The notes under the pieces were generated by a model. It ran no database searches and was not told the DNA's origin. It saw nothing but the letters and a program-made list of their open reading frames with translations. Shown in pieces: positions 11,306 to 29,344 of a DNA stretch of 64,000 nucleotides. Location: NCBI GenBank assembly GCA_963457665.1, contig OY735207.1, positions 47,550,196-47,614,195 on the forward strand, in the 5' to 3' direction. Made by a program: the position numbers and the translations under genes. The stretch's first letter is position 1, and every line of letters starts with the position of its first letter. The DNA is from Thysanoteuthis rhombus (taxonomy: Eukaryota; Mollusca; Cephalopoda; Oegopsida; Thysanoteuthidae).

Positions 11306-12500
11306 ACAAAGAGATAGACAGACAGACAGACAGAAAGAAACTGAGAGGGTAGGAGTGAGTAGGGTGGAGATAAAATGAGAACAAACATTTGAAAAATTTC
11401 TGATATTCATACAAATCGATTATAGGAATGAACTCATTGGATCATGTGACCTTTTTTTCCCATTGGTAAAATAGTTAACTCATACGCTCGGGTTCCCGTT
11501 GGAGACACCTTTGGTGATGGGAATTGAATAACATGACAACCCCATGTGTAAAAAGAATCGATGTAATTTGACACATTCCTTCTTTCATATTGATCATAGA
11601 AATCTGTAATTTGTACCGGAGTATCCCTTTTAGTGACTTGTACGGTCGTGAAAGCCCCCATTCTCTTATTGCATGAATTTCTCGTCTTTTTTCCCTCGGC
11701 GGACAACTGCCGATACGTACCCATCACAACTGAACGTAAGCACTACTCAAGCCATGCCATTTCGGAAAATCTCTGACCAAATGTCCTCATCATAACAATT
11801 TGTTCGTTATCGAAGTAGCTAAAATATTTCGATTTGCCGATAACTAAATATTAAAGTAATTGCACCACTATATAGGTATTTCAATTCGTGACCATCACTG
11901 TAAATGACAAATATGTTCTGTACGTGGGCTACCAAATATCCAAATGAATGATTCAACATGTCTACGTTGGCTTCTGTTAGTTTGTGCAGTTATCTATTGC
12001 GTTAATGCTTATAGTTATACCTTTACCCGACACAAGCATTATTTAAAGATAAGAGGGTATCTCCCCACAGCACCCTTAGGGTGGTGTATCATCTTTGGGA
12101 ACTTCGAAAAAGAAGGATCAATCAACACGCTTATTCATTCGTTTTAATATCGGTGTCAAGTGTGAAAAGCGTTTTTGTAGGGAGAGAAAAGTTGGTGAGT
12201 TTGTTGATGTTTGTGTGTGTATATGTGTGTGCACGTGCTCGTGTTTATGTGAGTGAATGAGGGAAAAGACACTTGGACGTTGCTTTCTAAATTGATCGGA
12301 CTTTGCCCCGAAGGCTGTCTATCCCCCGAATGTTCACAGTCTCTTCATACGTTATATGTCAGATTTTATTGGCCCGATACAGTGGAAATAAACTAAAATT
12401 GAAAAGCAAAAGTGAGTTTGGATTTTATATGATTTCCCACTTGGTTAAAAGGCAGAAAGGAAGTCATCGTACATCGAGACCATCACACGTCTGTATTTAG
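11306..12500. other. Spacer between the duplicated copies; nothing recognised
   Basis: Short open frames on both strands (for example 11727-11434 minus, 11944-12147 plus) have no recognisable similarity or splice context. Confidence 0.5.
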
Positions 12501-12504
12501 CGCC

Positions 12505-12638
12505 CAAGGCAGATTTGGTGTCAACGTACCAAGAACTGTCCATCTGAGAAGACAACGTGTTGACCACTCTATCTGCAAGTCGACAGCACGTCTTCTCAGA
12601 CGGACAATTCTTGGAGGACTGATGCCAGCTCTGCCTTG
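12505..12638. repeat. 134-bp imperfect palindrome (long hairpin)
   Basis: CCAAGAACTGTCCATCTGAG near 12529 pairs with CTCAGACGGACAATTCTTGG near 12597-12614, inside outer arms CAAGGCAGA (12505) and TCTGCCTTG (ending 12638). The inner arms match over 25 positions with two differences, and weaker pairing continues toward the loop. Both differences would be G:U pairs in a minus-strand transcript. It could be a foldback element, a MITE or a long hairpin RNA precursor. Confidence 0.6.
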
Positions 12639-12784
12639 ATACAGAGCTTAGAGGTCTACAAGAAGTAATTTGACTCGCTTCCGCCTTTTAGTTGTCAGGA
12701 AATCAAGACCAACCTAAACATGCTCTGGCTTGCTGAGTTTTATTTTTTCGTTTTCATGTAGATATTTCTTTTGTGCTTGCCGTA

Positions 12785-13180
12785 CTTTCTCCCTGATCAC
12801 ACACGTGACCTGACAACAACGAAAAGACACTCCCAAAGCTCTATCTTGTGGGACACACATTCCTCGTCATTTCTGCGATACTTCTTTGTGCTATAATTCT
12901 ATGTCGGGTATCTTGATTAGAACATCAATCGTGTCGGTTATCTTTGTACAGGCTGAAATGAAAGCAAAGTTTTTTTTTATTGATGAAATTATTTTCTGAC
13001 GGGTTGAACTGGCACGCTAGTTTTTTTTTTTGTTTATTTTTTCACGTAAGGGAACGAATTTATGAACACGGGAGCCACTGACAGATGAGTTCGATCGTAG
13101 AAACATTCAAATTGGGATTAGTCAGCGGAAATAGTAATTCCATACAGCACTCAGATTAAAAGGAGAGATCCACACTCAGG

Positions 13181-13230
<50 letters not shown>

Positions 13231-13290
13231 AAGGCGGAAGGAGGAGGAAGGTAGAGATGAAATGAGAGCCAGTAATCTAAAAAATCATCA
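12785..13290. repeat. Direct duplication, copy 2
   Basis: Second copy of the block at 10830-11305, about 1.95 kb downstream in the same orientation. Its GA tract (13183-13228) is longer. The copy runs straight into an RTE 3' end at 13287. Confidence 0.8.
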
Positions 13291-13716
13291 TGATGATCAT
13301 CATCATCATCAGCAGCAGCATCAGTCTTTTAACGTCCGTCGTTGGACATAGACCTTCTCCAGGATTCGCCACAATTTTCTATCATGGGCGTCACGGAGCC
13401 AGTATTTCCTGAATTTGTCTAGTTCATCTCTCCATCTGGTGTTCTGTCGGTCTCGGTTTCTTATGCAATCACTGGGGATCCATGTTGTGAGACGTTATCT
13501 CCATTGGTTGTCTTTCATTCTTGCAATATGGCCTGCCCATTGCCATTTAAGTTTTTTGATAGTTTCTATGATGTCACGAACACCTGTTTTCTTCCCTATA
13601 TACTGTGCTGTCTTGTGATCTCTCCATGTAAGGTTGAGCATGATTCTCTCTTGCGCATGTTGCATACTTCTCAGTTTGCATGTCTGTCTCGTGGTTAGGT
13701 ACCATGCCTCAGCTCA
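13287..13716 (-). mobile_element. RTE-like LINE 3' end
   Basis: Minus-strand copy of the family's C-terminal region with an ATC-rich tail at its left end (13287-13325). The shared blocks cover the tail, WRDELDKF, the DNRWT-like region, WRDHKT and the MQRAHE region, with several frame breaks. It is 5'-truncated near 13716. Confidence 0.8.
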
Positions 13717-13724
13717 AAAGTGAC

Positions 13725-13815
13725 TACCTCACAATATTCTAATAAAAAGCCGCTACTATGGGTCGCATAGCGAGGATTAAACTCACCACGGCATGCTGAC
13801 CACTGCTCCACTGAA
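13725..13815 (-). repeat. tRNA-like SINE head
   Basis: The minus strand carries GGAGCAGTGGTCAGCATG (box A-like) and GAGTTTAATCC (box B-like) at tRNA-like spacing. It is too diverged for a tRNA gene. It abuts the 5' side of the RTE fragment at 13287-13716. Confidence 0.4.
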
Positions 13816-13974
13816 AAGCCTTCAAAGATTTAATTTTTTTCCACTTATCTTAGTCTCACACAAATCTCTTCTACTGGGGTACCTGGTGACAATCAAACTC
13901 ACTACCGAAGTAATGGCCAGAATAAAGAAGAGACCGAAGACGAAAAAAAAGGAAAGACGAGGAGAAAGGCAGAG

Positions 13975-14099
13975 AAGAAGAAGAAGAAGAAGAAGAAGAA
14001 GAAGAAGAAGAAGAAGAAGAAGAAGAAGAAGAAGGAGAAGAAGAAGAAGAAGAAGAAGAAGAAGAAGAAGAAGAAGAAGAAGAAGAAGAAGAAGAAGAT
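13975..14099. repeat. (GAA)n tract, about 125 bp
   Basis: An almost pure GAA/AAG repeat with one GGA interruption near 14033. Purine-rich sequence continues on the same strand to about 14420, giving an extended polypurine/polypyrimidine segment. The long Arg, Ser, Leu or Phe open frames here only reflect the repeat. Confidence 0.97.
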
Positions 14100-14109
14100 A
14101 ACAAGGGAA

Positions 14110-14958
14110 AAACAACTGAGAGGAAGGAATTTCCCTGATGTAAACAACGAAGGAAATTGGGAATGAATAAAAAAACAAACAAACAAAACAGGAAAGTTGC
14201 TAGACGGCGATGACAAAGAAACAAATAAGAAGGGGAAAATGAATGCGTATTAACAACAGAAAGAAAATAGACCCTGACCAAAACCTAAATATGAAAGGAA
14301 ACAGACCGAAAAAGCAGTTAATAATGACAAAGACGAATGGTAAATAGTAATAATAAAAGCAACAATGACTGAATAGGCATAGGAAAAAAAGAAAACAATG
14401 GAGAAGAAAAAAAAAACTACTAAATACTTTAAAAACTGGAAAATCAACTCTTTTATAGAAGAAAACAGAATAGAAGGTGGAAGGGACAAGAGTTGTACAG
14501 TTCGGCAACTAAGCTTAACATAGTTTTCAAATATAAAAAAAAAAAAAATAACGAACATATTCTTTCTTCATTGTTCATCATACCAGAAAATGTACAGATT
14601 AAACTACATAACGTGATTCATATTTAAGAAAAACGTTAGAAGTTGATATCTTTCGTATTTTCCCCATTTCGAAGGTATTCTTCACTTGTGACAACCTCTC
14701 AATATTAAAAGAGACATTTTAATACGGGCCGATTTGATTAATTCCCCAAACCTGTTTATCTTGTTTTCATTTTGTTCATCATCATCATCATCATGGCTTG
14801 GCTCTGAGAACGAGGATTTGAGAGGGCTCAGTGCGTCTTTCAAGTCCATCGCTGCTACCGGTACCTGTGCGTGATTTTGAATCACGTGAAAGATGAATAG
14901 AAGTCTCCTTTATCGAGGTGGGGGGGGAATAGCAGCAGGCAGGAGATGGAAGATGTTC

Positions 14959-15006
<48 letters not shown>

Positions 15007-16370
15007 TAAGCATGTGTGTGTGTGTCTGTGTGCGTATTGTCAAACTGCATTCCAAGTTGGAGCTAATTCTATTTTCAATCCTGTAACAAGAGCAAGAACA
15101 ATCCTCACCTAATTTAAACAAGTGAACTATTTCCTTAAAAAAAAAAACGAATTTATCAGTATATATACGATACAAAAGTTGCTATAATCATCCTCAGCTG
15201 GAATACAGGTAGGAGTGGAGTTTGACCCTGCAGCAGCCAGGCATCTTCGTTGGTATTATCATTTCTCCGATTTATTCAGAGAGTTATATTCCGTATCATC
15301 CGGTCTCCTGCCGATTTCGGTAATTATCTCGGGATTTCGAACTGAACCCTTTACTTGACTCACAGGGGTTGACTATTCTCATTCAGCTTGTCCGTGGTAT
15401 GGGATATCTAAGTGTTCTACTTAATCCCTCTCTTATTTCGCTCTTTCTATTTATTTTTTCATCGTGATGTTTCTGTTCATTCCGCTGGGTCAAACTGCTG
15501 GAGCTTGCGACCAACGTTCAAATATCCGCTAGGCCATTGACCTTTATTTGCAAATTAATTTTTTTTTTCTGCTCCAACTTAACCTCTTTATTTGAGTTGT
15601 GATTCTCTCCACTCTTGCACGAAAAATGATTGCTGCCCGAGTGCTGATAGAAAATACAACGGATCACACCTATCACGTTCTTACCTCATAAAGTATGATT
15701 TCTTGATATAGCATTATCATTTTTTTAAAATTGTCATGTTCTTTCTTCCTGTAACTTTAGGGGTGGCTTGATAATTTAGTTCGGTTTATCTAAAGACCAG
15801 AATAAACAGTTATCCAACGATACAATATCTGGTAAATATTGCTGCCTTCATCAACTGTAAATGAGAGCAGTACTTGTTCGAATCAATCGTTTACTCATCT
15901 GGAATGAACTCGTATACGAGATATCAACTTCTCTGGATGGAGACTGATTTTTGGTAGTTAGTTTCTCTTGCTCGACGAACTTGAATCCCAAGTTGTGGTG
16001 AATTATCCACTTTTCAATCAATTTTACAAAAACAGTACGTTTGAATAATAAGTTCCATTATTTTTTATTTGCTTAAATCAAGTGGGAGTCATACATCAAA
16101 GCAATTGAATAACCGAGTCGGTGAAAATGATTTTCGATGTTTGATTTGGATATTTTGGGTGGTGTGGCAATCTTTTGTACCGTACAACGTTGATAATTCT
16201 CAAGAAGTTATGTGACCACAATCTTAGTCAACTGGTCTACCCGTGAGAAATCTTCAACGTGACATTTTGCAAACTACTTTTGACAATTCCAAATCATTCA
16301 CTCTACCTTCCCTACGTACTGCAGGAATCTTTGGACGATTTTTGCCTTTTCCGCGTTAAATTCAAGACAT
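14110..16370. other. Intergenic; no gene recognised
   Basis: Contains a TA microsatellite (14961-15003) and a short dispersed repeat at 15178-15230 whose second copy is at 27948-28000 (shared TTGCT.TAATCATC and AG.GTAGAGTTTGA.CC). Nothing else was recognised. Confidence 0.6.
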
Positions 16371-16431
<61 letters not shown>

Positions 16432-17125
16432 GTCTGTTAGCATCCATTGTTGAACATAGACGTTCGTTTCCCAAGATTCATCAAACCTCTCTATCATGGG
16501 TATCACGTAGCCAGTACTTTCAGAATCTATCTAGCTCGTTGCGCCATCTCAGTTTCTCTCGGCCTCAGCTTCGCGCCCGACCTCTTGGAATCCATGTTGT
16601 GGGTCGTGTAATGAACTGCACTCATTTTTAGAAAACTGTCAACCTAGTTCAACATAGGTGTATCCAGTTTTTAAATGATTCTGGCTGGCTGGCTGGATAT
16701 CTGACTATGTACGTGTTACGTGTTAGGCTGCTCTAACGGAGGTGGATGGTTGAAATTTTAAAGATTTTCTCCTTATCATAACTGGAAAAACGTTTCGATT
16801 TTTTCTTTTTACCAAATAAGTTTCTGTCAGGGGTCAATATGCAATGTACGTGTGTTAAATTGTCAACTTAGTAAGTGTAAGTGCTTGTTTTTTTTGTAAA
16901 TTCGGACTTTCTAGAGATTCCTCCAAAGTGAGAATAGTTACTTATTCATTAACCCTTCGGTTAGTCCAGCAGTTATCTGCCATTTTCGCAACATGTCAAG
17001 CTCATTGCCATTTGGGTTTTCTAATAGTTTGTATAATGGTTCGAACTCCTGTCTTTTCTCTAATATAGTATACTTTCTTATGATCTCTCTATGTGAGGCC
17101 AAACATTATCCTCTCATCCATTTTT
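16371..17125 (-). mobile_element. RTE-like LINE 3' end split by an insertion
   Basis: The minus-strand tail region with a pure ATC run (16371-16430) continues to about 16612. The next part of the same element resumes at about 16956 (from GTTATCTGCCATTTTCGCAA) and continues to about 17125. The 16613-16955 interval is foreign to the RTE and includes a dispersed repeat with a second copy near 26.3 kb. The RTE copy is therefore older than the insertion. Confidence 0.75.
16681..16875. repeat. Dispersed repeat nested in RTE, copy 1
   Basis: Similar to 26237-26435 in the same orientation: GGCTGGCTGG near the start, then a GGCTGAAATTT-like block, GGGGTCAATATGCAATGTA, and a block ending AAATTG.ACA. 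No coding capacity. Class unknown. Confidence 0.6.
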
Positions 17126-20100
17126 CACAGACGAAACTATCATCTCAATAAGAACAACTTGGCTCCTTTCCTTTGTTCCGTAATTGATTTATATAACCTC
17201 AACATTAAAACTAGACCTAATTTATATCATTTGAAGTAGAATTTAATAACTTACAGTTTCGAGAGTCCAAGTTCTCGAAAATAAAATTTTTGAAAAATAA
17301 ATAAACACATGAAGTTTCCAAAAAGTTGAAAACCTGTGATCAGAAGAAAAATTTGCGAAAGAAAATTGCCGTTCTGAGGTCCCCATACAAATTTCAGTGC
17401 TGCGAAATCAAGCTCAGAAATGTTTCGAAGTTAACGCAGGAAAGGTAACAATTGCTTTTTTTCTATGTTTTAGTTGTATTTTCACCTTCCTGTAAAATAA
17501 AAATAAGCGTAATAAGCAGAAATGTTGTTTATTCTCTGCTCTGTTCAATTTTAGAATCAATGAACAAGAATAAACCAATTTTGACCATTAGAAAAAAAAC
17601 AATGCTCACTATAAGAATACAACGAGAAGCGATCGTTTTTTCATGAAGTTACTAGAAACAAAACACTCCTGATGTCATCTAACGATAAAAAACAGAACGA
17701 ACTTTTTGGCCACCCAATTTCTGGGGGATATCCACCTCTGCTATGAAGACTAGATAAAATATCTTTTCTCATGGAGATGGATTATTTCAAACTTGTTCTT
17801 TTTTCTTTTTCTCTTAAAGCACGTTCAACAAGAATCCTATTTCACCAAATGAAGCATCGGTTACGTCGTAGTACGTGACTTATCAAACTCACAAAAGTCC
17901 CTTTTATGCAACGTATTGCGCCGTGGGAAACGGCATACTGGTACCATTCCAAACTAATTCCTTTGAACTAGTGCCATAGACCCAATTATGTTACATTTGA
18001 ATAAGAGCCACATCCTTGATAGCAAATTGGTGTAAACGGTAAGAAGTACTTGTCTTGAGTTGATAGCAGCATGGTCGTGTTTTAGCCATAAGCCTAGAGA
18101 AATGTGAATTTTATACTAGAGAAAAGTGGACTAATATGAGACTATCTGTAAAATGCAAAGAAATGTCGTAATAATGAAAAAATGCCGGAGACTTAGGGGT
18201 TTTTTTATGGAAAAAAAAAGAGACTTGCCTGAAGAAAAAATAAGGAAAACAAACGAAATATAACGATGAAAAAAACATGAACGACAAGAAATGAATTATA
18301 ATTGTGTCCCGTTTATCTGCCACCAAACCATGAACTCAGTTCGCGACAATTTATGGATTTCGAAATTCCAACCAAACTGTTAATTCTATAGATCAGAATA
18401 TGAAGTGCAAACAATGTTCGGTTGGTAGAACTGATTCTAGTTCAGAAGATTCCTCATTTGAAAATAAATGTTACAGCTCTTTAAATGAGGGGCTGTAATT
18501 TCGGTCAGCAAGTTCTTGTGTCTGCGCTACCGTACACACTATGTGGCCTATAACAATCCAAATCAAATCACATGAGTTCTCAACGAGACATTTTTTAAAA
18601 CTGTTATTTTTTGTTGTCTTTTTGATTTATCATGAATATTTTCTGTATTTAAAATTTTTTTTTTACTATTTTTATCTACGGGACACACCATTTTAGCTCA
18701 GAACCTTCCAAATGCACCTGAGTGTATCTTATAGATGCCTGAAAACATTTTTACGAGTATTGCTTTTACAGATGAAATAGTTGAAGTAGTAGCCTTGACA
18801 TACAAACATGTGCACCCTACTTCCGATTTTCCAGATGACAAAATCAGATCAAAATGTTTACTCTAAATGTTTTATTATTTATTCTCTTTTTATCGAATGG
18901 AGTATAGTAAACCAGGACTTTTCTAAGTCAGGCCAGGACACCCCTGGAATCCTCTGGAGATTATTCGAGACCGAGTAAATATTATAAAATATGTTTTTGA
19001 GGAATGATTTCTTTTTCTTTTTCGGAACAAAAAGTATTCATCGATTCTCTCAACACGGAGGTTTATGACAAGTATTCATCCGAACATCTGCTTCTTTCTT
19101 CCCTTTATTTAGTCCCGACCTTTTTAATGTTCTTTCCAACCTTTGTTAATAAGATTACTAGTTCCACATCTTCCATTTACGTAAGTTGAAACAAGGAATA
19201 ATTCGAAGAAATATCTTATTTTGCGTATAATTAAACAGCTTTATAATAAGTGTAATTTGATAATTGTACAGTCGCCGCTTTGTATATGTTACTCAAAGAA
19301 AGAAAGCGAAAATGAATAGGACACATAATTCAGCAGACTTTTATTTATAGCTTATAACTTCATTCTCCCCTCGAACTACCTCGGTGGAATCTAATCTTCC
19401 TATCTCGATAGGGAACCACGGACTAATCATTCGATTTAATGTTCATTTGTAGGCAACACACAAGTTAATTCCAGATATCAGAGAGAAAAATATCATCAAA
19501 TTTAAATTATAAATTCAATTGTTCCATAATTTTTTTCCTGAAATATTTACATAGAAAAGTAAAAACATTTTCTTGTTGAATGTTTAACATGGGTGTTGGA
19601 ACGTAAATCCGATTTCAAATGTAAACAGACCACTTAGAATTTGCTCAAGTTAAATCGTATGATTACCATATTTCGTTATTTGAAAAAGAAAAAATCTCTA
19701 TGTTCTCTCTACTCAGTGACATTTTTAAAGGAAGGAGGTAAAGTTCAATGTTATTACATTTTAAGATTCAGTAGCATAGACTTTCTAAAAAGGGGAGCCT
19801 TTTTCGCTGAATCGTATTCTGAGACTATTGAACATTCTGCCAAAAACAGTTTTTTGATACCATGCAAATCTTTAAAAAAAGAACTATATATTTATTGTAT
19901 TTGTATTTAGAGAATACTTTGGATTATTTATGATTTAAACCGTGATTACGAATTAAATAAAAAAATACGTCAAGTCAAAAACACAATATTCGCATTTTTG
20001 GATTCTATCCAAGGGAGGGAACCCGGTGAAATGAATTCATGATAACTTCCCCTTTATCGCCGATTCTTATAAATCTATGTTAACTTCCCTTTGATTAGTG

Positions 20101-21839
20101 GGTCTGAGAATTAGGAGCTTTTTTTTTTGTACTTTGATATCCAAAATACAAATCAGCACGCACACGCACACATGCACTCACACCTACTTTTAAAACTGAG
20201 TGAAAATAATCTTGTTTTTCCAATGGTTTTATGAACTGTAATTAAAAACACAGCAAAAATGTACCGACTTTCTTAAGACCAGTTTCCTCGACATCGGTAT
20301 CTTCATCACATCGTTTCAGTCCATGTAACCTCCGGCCTTTCTCAGGTTTCTGCAGTATTTATGGTATTTGATAACTGTCCTTTGATTCCACCCACAGGGG
20401 AAAATTTTCTCGTTTTTTGGACATTTAGATCCCGGGACATTCCCACGGAATTTTAGAATCTGTAACTGTCAATCGTTCTTTATGGTGTTGGTCATTCTCT
20501 CAACCGGGGCGGTAAACATTTCTGCCCCACCAAAGACAAGACTTGAACTCATGAATTCCAAAGAACCAAACGAACGTTATTACTGATTTTATCAACTAGG
20601 CCCTGACTCGTAGGGAAGGACACCCGATGTGAAGGGTACCGAATGCTGAAGATGGCCGGTGGGTATAGCGACTGAAGTGTTATGATGAATAAAACTAAAA
20701 AAATTGATCTGGCAGAATCAATGTATAATAGTAACAACATCACATCTTGAAAAATTGAAACCAAGATTGACAGCAGAAACAGTCATTTATATTTTCTAAC
20801 CATTAACAATCTGTTTCGGTCAGATTCCGCCCCAATGGCCTGGATTTAAACGGGGGGAGGGATTGCACCCTCCTATACACAAATATGATAATTAAAAGTA
20901 GTTTCTTTAATAATGAATTATCAATTTCTACTTGGAATTCATTTTCGAATTCAATTCATTATAATGCCTCCAATAATTCAAGTAAATTAGCACAATCACT
21001 TCTTGTCATTTTTTGTCGACCGTAATTGAAGTACATGGGAACACTAATAATCTATTTTTTTTTTTTGCCGGCATATTTACATTTAGAGATTTGCCAGCAT
21101 GTATTCACATGAGTTTACCAGATATATAGCACAGATCATAACTCAGATATATCACTCATTTAACGTTTCTATGTATATAGATAACTTGCAAGTTCCAATA
21201 ACATGTAATAAACGGACTTTGACGCGTAAAATTTTGCGAGTTTCATCTCTGTGTATGAAGAGACCGCCGGACCTGATGTGCAACGGGCATTCGTAGTCTA
21301 AATCAAAACCTCGCGTCTTGCTTTTAGTGCTTCTCACATCAAGACTGTTCGAAGCGATGAAGATTCGTCTAATGGTGTACGTAGCCAACTCTCTAATCAT
21401 TTTCTTTCGTTAGTTCTTCTCCCACAAATCGTTTACATTTCTCCTACTTCAATAGAGCCAGAGACTCTCTTAAATTCAAAATAGCTTTCCGTAAGATTAT
21501 GTGTCAGTTCTAAAAAGCAGATAACTAATTGGCTATGTAAGGCTTGTTGATGGCTTCCACCCTATTCTGTCCTTCCATTCGGCGCAATCTCATTTCATAT
21601 ATTAGAAGATAAAAACGATCCAGATTAATTTATCTGAAAACAATTCTACATGAAGACAAAAAATGTTGTGCACGCCATTTATAAGAATTCATTTATCTCT
21701 CTGTCCTTTGGAGAAGGTATTTGAAAATACAACGTAATACCTGGAGTATAATTTACAGAAATATCCAGTTAACAGTCGGCTATTCCATAAGTCTTCTGTA
21801 AGTAAATGGAATTGTTGTAAACGATTTGTCCATATGATA
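17126..21839. other. Intergenic; no gene recognised
   Basis: About 4.7 kb of AT-rich sequence without recognisable coding similarity, microsatellite or RTE copy. A weak tRNA-like box B on the minus strand lies near 20528-20545. Confidence 0.5.
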
Positions 21840-22450
21840 ACCTTTATTTTTCAATGAGGCTTGCCTTGATTCCTGACCTTCAATATATTTTTTTAGCTCA
21901 TTTTCAATGCATTTCAATGATGTACGTTTCAACCCTGAAGGGAAAAATGTGTACGATACATTTTTATCTTATATTCATTAGTAATTCTTCCATATAGTAT
22001 ATAGCGTAGACTTATTCTGTCAATAATACTTGGATTGATTCCTAACTTATGAAGATCCCATTTTTTAAATTTTCAGTGCATTTCTGGAGTGTAATAATTT
22101 TTAGGGGTGATTGTATGGTGAGATTATGTAAAATGCGTTTCTTCAGCAAAGTCGAACGTATTTCTTTAAGAATGCATTTATTTTATAGATATATTAGCCC
22201 TCGGCAGTCAGTCACTCTTAAGTTGATTACTGACCACAGACGAACCACGTTTAATATAATTTAAAATGTTCTCATGTAATGAAATAATTTGCAACATTCG
22301 TTTAGTAAAACCATTTGCAATGCAATACTGTTGTGATATATGAAGCTTCCATTTATATCGTGAAATGATTTGCAATGCAATTACATGGGAAAATAATAAA
22401 CAATGCGTTGATATATCAAAAGATGTACAATGCATTTCTATAAAAAATTA
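21840..22450. repeat. Weak degenerate tandem repeat, period about 165-170 bp
   Basis: TTGATTCCTGACCTTC (about 21867) and TTGATTCCTAACTTATG (about 22034) start similar blocks, and AATGCATTTC or AATGCAAT phrases recur through to 22435. The similarity is low and the boundaries are approximate. Confidence 0.35.
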
Positions 22451-24409
22451 CAGTAAAAAAACTTTAGCAGTACATTCATGATCTACAAATATAGTTTTAT
22501 TTCGTTAGTAATGGAGGTTGCGGAGAATTTTTACATGGAGGTGGTGAGTTATGACGGTCCTAATTTGTTGTTTAGATTCTGTAAGCATAGAAAAAATCAC
22601 GGTTAACAATCCGAATAAACAAGTAACTGCAACTCTCTCCTTTGCTCTGTTTCAACCGTTTTCTGCCAGAGACCTGTAAACATTTAGAGTTTCTTCAGTT
22701 ATTACACCGAACTAGCCAACATAACAAATAGCTAGTTGTATCAGCAATAAGATTTCTCGATATTTTCTAAACAAATACAAAGAATTTTCTTAGACCAAAA
22801 CATAAAATCCAGATTCGTCTTTCTTTATAAAAAGCAGACTGGGATAGAAATGGAATATGCTATCAGCTATACTGCAACATGATATTTTTGCAAGAAGAAA
22901 ATTTGCTTGAAATTTGAGATGGTGACTTTCTTCACTTGGTTACGAATAGAAGAGAGCTTATGAAAAAAATCGCTTGTTTATGATAAACTGATTTTAGAGG
23001 GATTTCATAAAGACTCCTGGCAGGCTTAAAACCCCAAAGATTAAATTTTCTGAAACCTAAGAAGTCATTTGATCACTTTTGGCGGTAGTAATTTGCACGT
23101 TAATGCGAACAATCAGATTTAAATATCGCCCGCGTTTTATTGCTGGATTTATATTTGGGTTAAAAGCAGGATTAGTGTTTTTGCTTCGAGAAAACATGAC
23201 ATGTATATATTGTCGGTTTAGGGGTTGATTCTTATAGAAAAAGATTGAGACAAACTGGCATAAGGACTGAGAAAGAGTACTTTACGTCTATGGTCACCTA
23301 TTTCGGTTCATTTTCCGTAGAATACGACCTTAAATTGAGTGTTGAAGGTAAATTGTGACCGGCTGATTTCAGATATGCCGTTTTCCCCCCTCTGTGATCC
23401 TTCATTGATTGGGCCAGTATATATCCCCAGGCAGGCTCGCGCAGGCCAACGTGCAACTTTGGGCAAACTGGCATAAGCCATGAGAGACAGATAAATCCAC
23501 ATCCATAGTCACCAAGGGCGAATGGATATAGAGGTTGCAGTTTAGAATTATAGATATATTGTAGATATACCTCATTTCAATGGAACCTTCAGATATTTCC
23601 TTTCTCAAACCTGACGAATTTCAAGAAGGCCAGATACAGTGAAAGCATACGAAATCAAAAGAAAAAGATATTCAGTACTTTATATAGTATAGACTCAACA
23701 ACTATTGCATTGACACTAAGAGAAAGAGAAATTCATAATTCAATAGACAAATGGAAAGTGAGGGCCCATTATAACTATACTTCCGTTTGAAGATCCATCT
23801 GAAATCAGAAAAAATATTCCATTAAAACTGGTCCATTCACATAAGGTTTAATGGTTGGATGATTTTAAGCATATGATATTGAAAGGGAAAAAACTTTCTC
23901 CATCGTAGTTTGAACTTGGTCCCGTAACTCAATTTTCAGCCATTTTAACCATTCAACTTTTGAACTTGGAAACAAAAAATCACTGCCCCAAAAGAATTTT
24001 TTTAAACGTCGACCCCACTCCCTTGCATATGAATGAGTTCAAATAAGAAATGAAAATAAAATCCTGAGCGATCCAGATTCAAAGTATGCCTGTAGTTTGA
24101 GAAAATCCTAGGTGAAAAATTTGAGAGTGCAAATGTAGATCCCACAGTAATAGATAGGTTTTTTTCTTTGCAAAAATTGATCCAAAGAAGCAAGTTGTAA
24201 GTAATTTGAGGCCTTCTGATTCCGGTCATGCCTTTGTTTTTATTCTGCAATGCGAAAGTTTCGATATTTCTGAGTATAAACAGACATATACCTGCTTTGG
24301 TGCTTTGAAACATAGATACATATTCAATCGACGCAATGTGGTTTCCTAACTGATGAAGATTTTAGCATACGAATGTTTTTCCTTCCGATTTAGCAGGTGA
24401 TATGTTTAC
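22451..24409. other. Intergenic; no gene recognised
   Basis: Only a probable tRNA-like head on the minus strand (about 23890-23975: TGAATGGTTAAAATGG with a weak box B) was noted. Confidence 0.45.
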
Positions 24410-24448
24410 CACACGTGCGCGCTCACATACACACACACACACATACAA

Positions 24449-24488
<40 letters not shown>

Positions 24489-24612
24489 GCATCAAAACCG
24501 TGTTATGATGCCTAGTTCACCTTTACTTTCTGTCATACTAGAAAATGAGTGAAACAACAACAATAACAACAAAACAACAACAACAACAATAACAACAACA
24601 AAAACAACAACT
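24410..24612. repeat. Microsatellite cluster: (CA)n, (TA)n and (AAC)n
   Basis: CA-rich run at about 24425-24467, TA run at 24468-24488, and an AAC/AAT trinucleotide run at 24556-24612. Confidence 0.95.
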
Positions 24613-29270
<4,658 letters not shown>

Positions 29271-29344
29271 GAGAACTTGATATATAACCTCCCGTTATTA
29301 CATGGAGTACGTATCACTTGGCCCAGACGGCATAAATATAACAA

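Noticed and set aside
13822..14281. Long frames rich in Arg, Leu, Ser or Phe.
   Set aside because: All are six-frame readings of the GAA/CTT tract and have no independent coding support.
16371..16430. A histidine-rich protein (run of His).
   Set aside because: The His run is the (ATC)n tail of an RTE element read in one frame.
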